7,058 bases of DNA from Microbacteriaceae bacterium (GCA_009925875.1 RFQD01000066.1:1-7058), one strand, 5' to 3'. Positions 1 through 6,842 are shown, numbered from the stretch's first letter. The notes: a model not told the origin generated them from the sequence alone. A program made the numbers and translations.

Positions 1-39
1 CCGGAGCGCCGAGCGCAACCAAGACCGCAGCGAAAACTT

Positions 40-1194
40 CTACAAAGAAGTAACGAGCTCGGCCGTGCGCCGGGCGGCCTCCGCGAGAATCGCCTGATTT
101 GTTGCGAGATTCACGCGCACGTGACCCTCCGACCCGAGTCCGAAAAACTCTGCGGGGCTGTACGCCACGCGTGCCCGCTCACGCAACACGGGAGCCGGGT
201 CGTCGGGCACGTTGTAGCCGCGCAGGTCGAGCCAGCCGAGGTAGGTCGCCTCGGGGACGAGAAACACGGCGTCGGGCATGAGCTGGGCAACCTGATCGGC
301 GAAAAAGTGGCGGTTCGCATCCAGACCCACAATCACGTTGTCGAGCCACGCGCCACCCTCACGATAGGCCGCCGTGTGGGCAATGACGCCGAGGTGACTC
401 GTCCACGCGACATTGTTGCTGCGCAGCTGAGTGAGTTCGGCACGCGTGCCAGTGCCACCGATGACGAGCGCCGCCTTGAGTCCCGCGAGGTTGAACGCCT
501 TCGAGGCACTCGTCAGTGCGTAGGCGTTTTCGGCGCCGTCAATCGTGAGAATCGGCGTGAAGACGTGACCGGGCATTTGTAGCGACGCGTGAATCTCATC
601 CGACACGATGCGCACGCCATATCGGTTGGCAAGCTCGACCGCCACCTGCAGTTCCTCGCGCGTGTGCGAGGCACCCGTCGGGTTGTGCGGGTTCGACAGC
701 AAAAACACTCCTCCTGTGCCACCGGACTGCACGGTGGCAAAAGCCTCCTCGAGCGTGCCGGGGTCAAGCCGACCGTCGCTCGTCAGCGGAGCGAACACCT
801 GCGGGCGACCCAAACGCTTCACGTGCTGATCGAACGGGCCATACACGGGAGGGGTCGTCACAACGGGGGCGCCCGGCTCGCTCAGCGACGAGATGAGATC
901 GTCGACACCCGACATCACATCGGTAATCGCGTAACTCATCGACGGGTCGAGTTGCCAACCGAAACGCGCCGCCGCGAACTCCGCGTGTGCCTCGCCGTAG
1001 GGGTTGCCACTGGGATAACCGGTGTCACCGTTACGCATGGCACGCTCGACCGCCTCCACCACGCAGTCGGCGAGGGGGACATCCATTTCGGCGACCCACA
1101 ACGGCAGCACATCCGGGTCGAAGAAACGCCATTTGGCACTCGTTCGCGTGCGCAACTGTTCGAGCGTGAGCGTCTCGAATGGGTTTGCGGTCAT
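40..1194 (-). CDS. MalY/PatB-family PLP-dependent aminotransferase (probable cystathionine beta-lyase)
   Basis: A 384-residue fold-type I PLP enzyme of the class I/II aminotransferase superfamily. MalY/PatB members usually cleave cystathionine to homocysteine, pyruvate and ammonia in the cytoplasm, in methionine metabolism or sulfur-amino-acid breakdown. Visible motifs: WVAEMD near residues 33-38, typical of MalY; NPHNPTG at 168-174; SDEIH at 198-202, whose Asp binds the pyridine nitrogen; SASKAFNLAG at 229-238 with Lys232 as the PLP Schiff-base lysine; and HVRVNLA near 358-364, whose Arg should hold the substrate carboxylate. The length is normal for the family. I start at the ATG at 1192-1194 because a GAGAGAGG ribosome site (1203-1210) lies 8 nt upstream and the ATG overlaps the pdxH stop as ATGA; an in-frame GTG at 1218 is less likely. 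It is the last gene of the visible operon. Family assignment is firm; the exact substrate (cystathionine, cysteine or another amino acid) is inferred. Confidence 0.9.
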   Translation of the reverse strand: MTANPFETLTLEQLRTRTSAKWRFFDPDVLPLWVAEMDVPLADCVVEAVERAMRNGDTGYPSGNPYGEAHAEFAAARFGWQLDPSMSYAITDVMSGVDDLISSLSEPGAPVVTTPPVYGPFDQHVKRLGRPQVFAPLTSDGRLDPGTLEEAFATVQSGGTGGVFLLSNPHNPTGASHTREELQVAVELANRYGVRIVSDEIHASLQMPGHVFTPILTIDGAENAYALTSASKAFNLAGLKAALVIGGTGTRAELTQLRSNNVAWTSHLGVIAHTAAYREGGAWLDNVIVGLDANRHFFADQVAQLMPDAVFLVPEATYLGWLDLRGYNVPDDPAPVLRERARVAYSPAEFFGLGSEGHVRVNLATNQAILAEAARRTAELVTSL

Positions 1195-1877
1195 GGTTGA
1201 AGCCTCTCTCGGGTCCACGTGCCGTCAGCGTGGTACGTGAACAGCAATCGATCGTGAAACCGCATAGATCGGCCCTGCCACAACTCGACCGTCTCGGGAA
1301 TGAACCGGAATCCGCCCCACTTCTCGGGGCGCGGAATCGGCTCACCCTCCGGAAACTCGTGTTCGAGTTCGGCCATGCGGGCCTCGAGAATGCCGCGGGA
1401 CGCGACCGGCTCCGACTGGTCGCTCGCAATCGCCGCTAACCGGGCGCCGTGCGGTCGACGATTGAAGTAGTCATCCGAAAGTGTGGGTTCGGTCGGTTGC
1501 ACATGACCGGTAAAGATCACCTGACGCTTCAACAGGTACCACGGAAACAGCGCCGTGGCGAGCGGATTGGCGAGCAACGCGCGCCCCTTGTGTGAACGGT
1601 AGTTGGTGACAAACTCGAGTGCACCCGGTCCGCCGTTCTCACCCACGTCGAGACCCTTGAGCAGCACGGTCCGACTCGACGGTCGACCATCCGGATCAAT
1701 CGTGCCGAGCACCATCGCGTTGGGCTCAAATATGTCGGCCTGCTCGGCATCGCGAATCCACTGGGCAAAATGAGCGAGTGGATGCCCCACGACGTCGTCT
1801 TCGAGCAACCCGTCGTGCCCGTAGTCGGTGTGACGCGTGAGCGACTCCGGCATGCCGGACGGTGAATCGTCAACCAT
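1191..1877 (-). CDS. pdxH: Pyridoxamine 5'-phosphate oxidase (PdxH)
   Basis: A 228-residue FMN-dependent enzyme that oxidises pyridoxamine/pyridoxine 5'-phosphate to pyridoxal 5'-phosphate (PLP) with O2, in the PLP salvage and synthesis pathway; it acts as a cytoplasmic split-barrel homodimer. Family motifs in order: MVLGTIDPDGRPSSRTVLLKG (about 55-75) with the FMN-contacting Arg and Lys; NYRSHKGRAL (92-101); FPWYLLKRQV (111-120); YFNRRP (137-142); QSEPVASRGILE (154-165); and the C-terminal WGGFRFIPETVELWQG with RFHDR (206-210), matching the substrate-binding RxH motif. The length is typical. The open frame continues upstream to 2111, but the ATG at 1875-1877 is preceded by a strong GGAGG six bases away, and the extra N-terminal residues are low-quality antisense-like sequence. 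The start overlaps the upstream UPF0303 stop by 8 nt, and the stop overlaps the downstream aminotransferase start by 4 nt (ATGA). The downstream partner consumes PLP, a sensible pairing. Confidence 0.95.
   Translation of the reverse strand: MVDDSPSGMPESLTRHTDYGHDGLLEDDVVGHPLAHFAQWIRDAEQADIFEPNAMVLGTIDPDGRPSSRTVLLKGLDVGENGGPGALEFVTNYRSHKGRALLANPLATALFPWYLLKRQVIFTGHVQPTEPTLSDDYFNRRPHGARLAAIASDQSEPVASRGILEARMAELEHEFPEGEPIPRPEKWGGFRFIPETVELWQGRSMRFHDRLLFTYHADGTWTRERLQP
1203..1210 (-). promoter_or_regulatory. Ribosome binding site of the MalY/PatB gene
   Basis: On the minus strand GAGAGAGG lies 8 nt before the ATG at 1194, inside the last codons of pdxH. It decides the start in favour of 1194 over the in-frame GTG at 1218, and allows independent as well as coupled initiation. 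Confidence 0.7.
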
Positions 1878-2361
1878 GGGTGTCCTCCGATGAACCGGTG
1901 AGAAACAGGCGCACGCACTCGACGGCGAGCGCATGATCGTCTTGTTGGGGCAATCCGCTGATGACCAGGATGCCCGCCAGCTCGCTGCCCACGCGCAATG
2001 GGAACGCGCCGCCGTGCCCGGCGTATATGGAGGTGTCGAGCACCTCATCCGGCGCCTCCCCGCGCGCCTCGATGCGACGCCCCACGAGGAAGGAGCTCTC
2101 ACCAAAGTCACGTACGGTGCGAATCTTGCGATTAATCCACAAGTCGTTCACGGCCGAGGAGCCGGGCAATCCCGCCATAAACGCCCGCTGACCGCGCAGG
2201 TCGATCGCCACGGCGATCGGTAGTTCGCGTGCGCGCGCCACACCCACGACGAGCGAGCCGAGGTCCCACACGTCGTCATGATCGAGTGAATCGAACGTGA
2301 GTTCGCGCTCCTGGCGCTCGACCTCGTCAATCACCTCGAGCGGATTCCAGCGTGCCGTCAT
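1870..2361 (-). CDS. UPF0303 / HbpS-like ('heme-degrading domain') family protein
   Basis: A 163-residue soluble protein with no signal peptide or membrane segment. It matches the UPF0303 pattern as I know it: an N-terminal FDSLDHDDVWDLG segment (about 23-35), ELPIAVAIDLRGQRAF (46-61), the LWINRKIRTVRDFGESSF block (74-91), and the diagnostic HGGAFPLRV (116-124) followed by ISGLPQQDDHALAVE (134-148). Family members share a fold with HbpS/GlcG-type proteins and are often annotated as heme-degrading, but their biochemical role is not settled, so no reaction is claimed. The ATG at 2361 has GAAGG (2369-2373) 7 nt upstream and overlaps the SDR stop as ATGA. The 3' end overlaps the pdxH start by 8 nt. 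The position before pdxH hints at a link to flavin, heme or vitamin B6 chemistry, but that is inference only. Confidence 0.85.
   Translation of the reverse strand: MTARWNPLEVIDEVERQERELTFDSLDHDDVWDLGSLVVGVARARELPIAVAIDLRGQRAFMAGLPGSSAVNDLWINRKIRTVRDFGESSFLVGRRIEARGEAPDEVLDTSIYAGHGGAFPLRVGSELAGILVISGLPQQDDHALAVECVRLFLTGSSEDTHG
1884..1888 (-). promoter_or_regulatory. Ribosome binding site of pdxH
   Basis: A GGAGG on the minus strand lies 6 nt upstream of the ATG at 1877, inside the end of the UPF0303 gene. It fixes the pdxH start and rules against the longer open frame. Confidence 0.8.
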
Positions 2362-3137
2362 GATGACACCTTCAGTTCACCTCGAATGAGTTTGTGTTGG
2401 GCGGCCTGTGCGGTCGGCCGCAGAATCATGTGATCCACGTTCACGTGTGCGGGCAACTCGAGCAGGTGCGCAATCGACTCGGCCACATCCTCCGCAACGA
2501 GCGGGGCGCGCACGTCGTCATAGAGCGCATCCACTTTCGATTGGTCGCCCGCAAACCGCGTGAGCGCAAACTCGTCGGTCTTCACCATGCCCGGCGCAAT
2601 TTCCATGACTCGAATGGGCTCGCCGGCCAGCTCGAGACGCAGCGCCAACATCAGACCGTGGAGCGCAAACTTGGCCGCGTTGTAACCGCCGCCACCCTCA
2701 TACGACACGAGTCCGGCCGTCGATCCCACCGACAGGATGCTCGCTCCCCCGTCGCGCAGGGCACCCTCCCGCAACGCGGGCAACAGCGCCGACGTCACAC
2801 GTTTGGTGGTGAGCACGTTGATCTCAAACATGCGCAGCCAATCGGCCGCCTCACTGTGCTCGACCGTGGCCGCCCCGCCCAATGCTCCGCCGGCGTTGTT
2901 CACCAGCGCGGTGAGCGCACCGTGTTCCGCGACCGCGGCGCTCAGCACCTCCACATCACTCGCACGCGTCAGATCGGCGACCACTGTGTGGCACCCGGTT
3001 TGCGCGGCCAGGGCGGCAAGTTTGTCGGCACGACGGGCAGCGGCGATGACCGTCCACCCGCGTGCGGTGAGCACCCGAACCGTGGCGGCTCCAATGCCCG
3101 AACTGGCGCCCGTAACAACGGCAACTCGCGACTTCAT
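2358..3137 (-). CDS. Short-chain dehydrogenase/reductase, YdfG-like, NADP-type
   Basis: A 259-residue classical SDR with a Rossmann fold, cytoplasmic. Visible motifs: TGASSGIG cofactor loop at 9-16; NNAG at 80-83; Asn107 in FEINVLTT; catalytic Ser139 in the ILSVGSTAG strand; Tyr152 and Lys156 in YNAAKFAL; and the PG turn at 182-183. Arg35-Arg36 after the second beta strand favour NADP(H) over NAD(H). The C-terminal LPAHVNVDHMILRPTAQ (about 228-244) resembles YdfG-type enzymes, which act on 3-hydroxy acids such as serine or on malonic semialdehyde; the real substrate here is not known. It is the first gene of the four-gene minus-strand operon, and its TGA overlaps the next ATG. The only sensible start is the ATG at 3137, as the glycine-rich loop begins eight residues later. 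Its ribosome site is poor: GAAGG is 1 nt away and GAGG 13 nt away. Confidence 0.92.
   Translation of the reverse strand: MKSRVAVVTGASSGIGAATVRVLTARGWTVIAAARRADKLAALAAQTGCHTVVADLTRASDVEVLSAAVAEHGALTALVNNAGGALGGAATVEHSEAADWLRMFEINVLTTKRVTSALLPALREGALRDGGASILSVGSTAGLVSYEGGGGYNAAKFALHGLMLALRLELAGEPIRVMEIAPGMVKTDEFALTRFAGDQSKVDALYDDVRAPLVAEDVAESIAHLLELPAHVNVDHMILRPTAQAAQHKLIRGELKVSS
2369..2373 (-). promoter_or_regulatory. Ribosome binding site of the UPF0303 gene
   Basis: A GAAGG on the minus strand lies 7 nt upstream of the ATG at 2361, within the last codons of the dehydrogenase gene. It supports this start. Confidence 0.6.
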
Positions 3138-3174
3138 GCCTTCACGATAGCCTCATATACGGGAGTGACGAAGA
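3138..3174. promoter_or_regulatory. Divergent intergenic region with promoters for both transcription units
   Basis: Only 37 bp separate the dehydrogenase start codon (minus) from the ABC exporter start codon (plus). An AT-richer stretch (catata, 3154-3159) is the only weak -10-like sequence I see, and no convincing -35 is visible on either strand. At least one promoter probably lies partly inside the opposing gene, and the dehydrogenase transcript may have a very short leader. Promoters are inferred from gene layout, not from a clear motif. Confidence 0.35.
3161..3165 (+). promoter_or_regulatory. Ribosome binding site of the first exporter gene
   Basis: GGGAG lies 9 nt before the ATG at 3175. 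It favours this start over the next in-frame ATG at 3181. Confidence 0.65.
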
Positions 3175-5127
3175 ATGACGATGACCACGGCACAGCACGA
3201 TGCCAACGCAAGCGCACCCCCACCCCGCATGCTCGCTGCGTTGCTTCGTCTTCACCCCTACGTTCAGGGTTCTTACGTTCGACTGATCCTCGGAATCGGT
3301 GCCGCCGTCGCCGGGGCCGTGGTCGCACTGACCATTCCGGCCGTGCTTTCGTGGATCGTGGACGGCCCCATCGGAACCAATGACGTCAATCAAATCATTC
3401 CGGCCGTCGCCCTGGTGTTCGGTCTCGGTGTGCTCGAAGCCGTGCTCGTTGCTCTGCGGCGCTGGCTTGTGTTGAAGCCCGGCACGAACGTGGACGGCGC
3501 CATGCGCGTCGACATCCACAATCACTTGCAACAACTGCCGGTCTCATTTCACGACAAGTGGCAGAGCGGACAGCTGCTCTCGCGCGCGATGAGCGACATT
3601 TCGACGGTACGTCGCTGGATTTCGTTCGGTTTCGTGATGCTGACCGTCAACGTCATCACTCTGATCATCGGCTTCACGATGTTGTTCTTCTGGAACCCGA
3701 TTCTGGGGGCAACCTTCACCCTGTGCGCACTGCCCCTGTTCTACTTCGGCATTCGCTTTGACCTGCGCTACAGCACATTCTCCCGTCGCGCCCAAGACCA
3801 AGCCGGCGACCTCGCCACGGCCGTCGAAGAATCCGTGCACGGGATTCGCGTGCTCAAGTCGTTCGGTCGCAGCGCCTACGCCATCAACAACTTCACCGAT
3901 CGCGCCACCAAACTGCAATCCACCGAACGCACCAAGGGCAACACCCTCGGCGACCTGTGGCTCGGCATCACGGCGCTCCAAGGATTCGCCTACGCAATGT
4001 CGCTGTTTGTCGGCATCTACCTCGCCTCCACGGGCGCCATCTCCGTGGGCACACTGTTCGCGTTCTTCACCACGGTCGCCGTGCTGCACTGGCCCATCGA
4101 CTCGATGGGGTTTCTGATGCAGCTCACCATCGATGCGCGCACCGCGCTCGACAGATTCTTTGAGGTGATGAACGAACCCGTTCGGGTGCACGAAGCAGAG
4201 AATCCCGTGAGCCTACCGGCCGCGTCAGGTGCCCTCGTGTTTGAGAACGTGCACTTTCGCTTCGAGGATGCCCACACAACACGCGCGGCCACTACGCCCG
4301 ACCTGCTCCGTGGCGTGAACCTCGAGGTGCGTCCCGGAGAAACCATGGCTCTCGTCGGGCTGACCGGGTGTGGCAAAACCACACTCACGGCACTCACCAC
4401 GCGGCTATACGACGTGACGGGAGGGCGCATCCTGATTGACGGCATTGACATTCGGGATGTGCGGCTCGCCGAGCTGCGCACACGCGTGTCGATGGCGTTC
4501 GAAGACGCGACGCTGTTTTCGATGTCGGTGCGCGAAAACGTGTTGCTGGGGCGACCCGACTTGGCGTATCCGATCGATGACAGGACGCGCGAACGCGCCG
4601 AAACTCTGCTGGCGCAAGCCCTCGACATCTCGCAGTCCGAGTTTGTCTACCAGCTGCCCGATGGCATTGACACCAAAATCGGCGAAGAGGGAATGAGCCT
4701 GTCGGGCGGGCAACGCCAACGTCTTGCACTCGCGCGTGCGATCGTGACGCAGCCCGCCGTGCTGGTTCTCGACGATCCACTCTCGGCACTCGACGTGACG
4801 ACCGAACAACTGGTCGAAGCGGCGCTGCGTCGCGTGCTCGCCACCACAACGTCGCTGATTGTGGCGCACCGCCCCTCAACCGTGATGCTCGCCGACCGAG
4901 TTGCCCTGTTGCACGACGGCGTGATTGCTGACGTGGGCACCCACGCGCAACTGCTCGAACGATCGGAACTGTATCGTCACGTGATTTCGTCGGAGGGCGA
5001 CGAACCGCGCGTGCGCGAGCGCAGCGACGTGGAACGAGAACTCGACGTTGTGGTCGGACTCGAAGAGTCGCGCATGAATGACCGACGCGACCCCGATTCG
5101 ACTCTGGACGAGGGGGTGATTCCGTGA
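3175..5127 (+). CDS. ABC exporter half-transporter, permease plus ATPase, degenerate-site subunit
   Basis: A 650-residue type IV (ABCB-like) half transporter in the cytoplasmic membrane, with an N-terminal six-helix domain and a C-terminal ATPase. Hydrophobic helices lie at about 35-60, 74-96, 148-170, 174-193, 260-283 and 290-308. A coupling segment WQSGQLLSRAMSD (129-141) follows TM2, and VEESVHGIRVLKSFGR (217-232) is the second intracellular loop. ATPase motifs: Walker A GLTGCGKTT (395-403), Q-loop position occupied by Glu443 in AFEDATLF, signature LSGGQ (509-513), Walker B VLVLDDP (529-535) with Asp534 in place of the catalytic Glu, SALD D-loop (537-540) and switch His564. The Asp at the catalytic position is typical of the degenerate subunit of heterodimeric exporters. 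A charged tail (606-650) extends past the ATPase. The stop overlaps the next gene's GTG start by 4 nt. Substrate unknown; a drug, lipid or peptide are all possible. Confidence 0.93.
   Translation: MTMTTAQHDANASAPPPRMLAALLRLHPYVQGSYVRLILGIGAAVAGAVVALTIPAVLSWIVDGPIGTNDVNQIIPAVALVFGLGVLEAVLVALRRWLVLKPGTNVDGAMRVDIHNHLQQLPVSFHDKWQSGQLLSRAMSDISTVRRWISFGFVMLTVNVITLIIGFTMLFFWNPILGATFTLCALPLFYFGIRFDLRYSTFSRRAQDQAGDLATAVEESVHGIRVLKSFGRSAYAINNFTDRATKLQSTERTKGNTLGDLWLGITALQGFAYAMSLFVGIYLASTGAISVGTLFAFFTTVAVLHWPIDSMGFLMQLTIDARTALDRFFEVMNEPVRVHEAENPVSLPAASGALVFENVHFRFEDAHTTRAATTPDLLRGVNLEVRPGETMALVGLTGCGKTTLTALTTRLYDVTGGRILIDGIDIRDVRLAELRTRVSMAFEDATLFSMSVRENVLLGRPDLAYPIDDRTRERAETLLAQALDISQSEFVYQLPDGIDTKIGEEGMSLSGGQRQRLALARAIVTQPAVLVLDDPLSALDVTTEQLVEAALRRVLATTTSLIVAHRPSTVMLADRVALLHDGVIADVGTHAQLLERSELYRHVISSEGDEPRVRERSDVERELDVVVGLEESRMNDRRDPDSTLDEGVIP
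5111..5116 (+). promoter_or_regulatory. Ribosome binding site of the second exporter gene
   Basis: AGGGGG lies 7 nt before the GTG at 5124, which overlaps the preceding TGA as GTGA. It supports GTG as the native start of the second gene. Confidence 0.65.
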
Positions 5128-6789
5128 GTGTGACGGGTGTTACCGATGAAGAACGCAACGACTTCACGCGTAACGAGAATCGCCGACTGCGTCAACGCAG
5201 CATCGGCCTGTTTCTCTCGCTCGCCACCCCATTCCGGTGGCGCATCGCACTGAGTGGGTTGCTCGTGGTGTTGGGCACGCTCACCTCGGTCGCCGGGCCG
5301 GCACTGCTCGCCATTGGCATCGACCAAGCGCTTCCCGCATTGACGAATGACCACAATTGGATGCCCACATTTCTCGTCGTCCGAGTCGTACACGTCGGGT
5401 CGCATTATTGCGCGTCAGACCAGTGACCTCGACACGCTCCGCGAGTTTCTCGACACGGGTGTCGAAGAACTCATCAGTGGCGTGCTGTTCATGGTGTTCA
5501 CGGCCGTCGCGCTCATCGCCCTCGATCCGCCGAGCATGCTGCCGGTCGTCATCTCGTTCGTGCCGTTGTTTTTCTTCTCGTGGTGGTTCTCCAACAGCTC
5601 GAAGCGCGCCTTCCGTGCGACGCGCGTGTTCTCGGCACGACTGATCGTGCAATTCGTTGAAACGATGACGGGGATTCGCGCCGTCAAGGCGTTCCGGCGC
5701 GAGAAGCACAACGAAGAAACCTACGGTGAGCACGTCGACAACTACCGGTTTGCCAACCAAAAAGTCATCTCGATTTTCGGCATCTTTGATCCGGGCCTCA
5801 AGTTGATTGCCAACGTCGTGATGGCCACCGTGCTGCTGCTCGGCGCACTGCGCGTGCTCAACGGTGGGATGGAAGTCGGTGTGCTGCTCGCCGCCGTGCT
5901 GTACGTGCGGCGCATTTACGATCCCGTAAACGACCTCGCCATGTTCTACAACAGCATGCAGAGCGCCGGCAGTGCGCTCGAAAAGATCTCCGGCGTGCTT
6001 GAAGAAGAACCTTCCGTGGGTGAACCGGCCACGCCGACCGCGCTCACCCACCCGCGCGGGTCGCTCGACCTCGACGGCGTGACATTTGGCTATGTCGACG
6101 GTCGACCCGTGCTTCCCGCCCTCGACCTGCACATTCCGGCGGGTCAAACCGTTGCGCTCGTGGGCACGACGGGCGCCGGCAAATCCACCCTCGCCAAACT
6201 CATCGCCCGCTTCTACGACCCTGACTCCGGCGCGGTGCGTCTCGACGGGGTCGACTTGCGCGAACTCTCCAACAACGACCTGCGCGCCTGCGTGGTCATG
6301 GTCACGCAAGAGGCGTACCTGTTCTCCGGCAGCGTGACCGAAAACCTTTCGCTCGGAAAACCCGATGCCACACCGGAGCAAATCGAAGCGGCCGCGCGGG
6401 CAGTCGGCGCCCACGACTTCATCATGTCGCTTCCCGAGGGTTACGACACCGATGTCAACAAGCGCGGCGGTCGGCTCTCGTCGGGCCAGCGCCAACTGCT
6501 CTCTTTTGCGCGGGCGTTTCTCGCCGACCCCACCGTGCTCATCCTCGACGAAGCGACCGCGTCCCTCGACATCCCCAGTGAACGGCTCGTGCAGCGCGGA
6601 CTGCAAACGCTCCTCGCCGACCGCACGGCCATCATCATCGCGCACCGACTCTCGACCGTGTCGATTGCCGACCGTGTCATCGTGATGGAACATGGGCGCA
6701 TCATCGAGGATGGGACTCCCGCAGACCTCATCGCAGGCACGGGGACTTTCGCGACGTTGCACCAGGCGTGGCGCGACTCCCTCGCCTAG
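5124..6789 (+). pseudogene. ABC exporter half-transporter, consensus-site subunit, broken by internal deletion and frameshift
   Basis: The partner of the preceding gene, translationally coupled by a GTGA overlap. The first frame (GTG at 5124) encodes a charged N-terminus and TM1 (about residues 39-65), then drifts after FLVV near 5381 into sequence with no transporter character and stops at 5424-5426. Homology resumes in the +1-shifted frame at [15 protein letters not shown] (from 5383) and runs without a stop to 6789. That part holds TM3-TM6 and a full ATPase: Walker [10 protein letters not shown] (6163-6189), Q-loop VTQEAYLF, signature LSSGQ (6475-6489), Walker B VLILDE with catalytic Glu (about 6535-6552) and switch His in IIAHRLST (6637-6660). 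Compared with the intact partner, about 45-50 residues covering TM2 and the start of the first cytoplasmic loop are missing. A separate 480-codon frame from the ATG at 5347 could be translated, but it lacks a ribosome site and TM1-TM2. Probably non-functional unless the lesion is an assembly error. Confidence 0.85.
5376..5391 (+). other. Deletion/frameshift junction in the second exporter gene
   Basis: Transporter-like sequence in the first frame ends with codons for FLVV at 5370-5381. Transporter-like sequence in the next frame begins with the Glu codon at 5383-5385 and the Tyr codon at 5389-5391 of the YTSGR motif. The breakpoint therefore lies at about 5379-5383, amid repeated gtcgt/gtcg words. 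A frame change from 0 to +1 requires net loss of 3n+2 bases; from the protein gap I estimate roughly 130-150 bp lost. Confidence 0.7.
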
Positions 6790-6842
6790 CGGTCCCCTCG
6801 CCTAGCGGGCCCCTCGCTTAGCGTGCCCACCGCTTAGGCGAG
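6779..6842. repeat. 16-bp direct repeat array, each unit with a short palindrome, at convergent gene ends
   Basis: Three consecutive 16-bp units, ccctcgcctagcggtc (6779-6794), ccctcgcctagcgggc (6795-6810) and ccctcgcttagcgtgc (6811-6826), are followed by a fourth unit (6827-6842) that keeps the pattern for its first 11 bases. Each unit carries a near-palindrome, CGC-Y-TAGCG, at 6783, 6799, 6815 and a variant at 6831. The first copy contains the TAG stop of the exporter gene and the last contains the TAA stop of the opposing membrane-protein gene. The region is otherwise non-coding. Confidence 0.85.
6797..6842. terminator. Possible bidirectional hairpin between convergent genes
   Basis: The arm ctcgcctagcgg (6797-6808, or its copy at 6781-6792) pairs with ccgcttaggcgag (6830-6842) with a one-base bulge, and gggc (6807-6810) can pair with gccc (6824-6827) inside the loop. 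The stem sits exactly between two convergent stop codons. There is no T-tract on either side, so it is not a canonical intrinsic terminator; a terminator role is inferred from position and folding only. Confidence 0.4.

Noticed and set aside
1..39. A further gene at the left edge
   Set aside because: There are only 39 bases after the aminotransferase stop; no start codon with a ribosome site or coding signal can be supported.
1878..2111. N-terminal extension of the pdxH frame
   Set aside because: It overlaps the UPF0303 gene in another frame, has Arg/Ser/Ala-rich shadow composition, and a strong GGAGG supports the ATG at 1877.
2394..3383. A 329-codon plus-strand frame across the dehydrogenase gene and divergent region
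   Set aside because: Its composition is Arg/His/Gly-rich without any recognisable motif, it is antisense to a clear SDR, and it runs out of frame into the exporter gene.
3544..4191. A 215-codon minus-strand frame antisense to the first exporter gene
   Set aside because: Gly/Glu/His-rich antisense shadow of the transmembrane domain, with no family features.
5340..5430. Programmed ribosomal frameshift joining the two parts of the second exporter gene
   Set aside because: There is no slippery heptamer, and a frameshift would not restore the missing TM2 segment, so a deletion explains the data better.
5281..6762. A 493-codon open frame on the minus strand antisense to the second exporter gene
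   Set aside because: Rich in Arg, His, Glu and Val with no hydrophobic segments or known motifs; it is the usual antisense shadow in GC-rich DNA, and the plus strand has unmistakable ABC motifs.
6779..6842. CRISPR array
   Set aside because: The units are directly adjacent 16-mers with no spacers, and there are no cas genes nearby.
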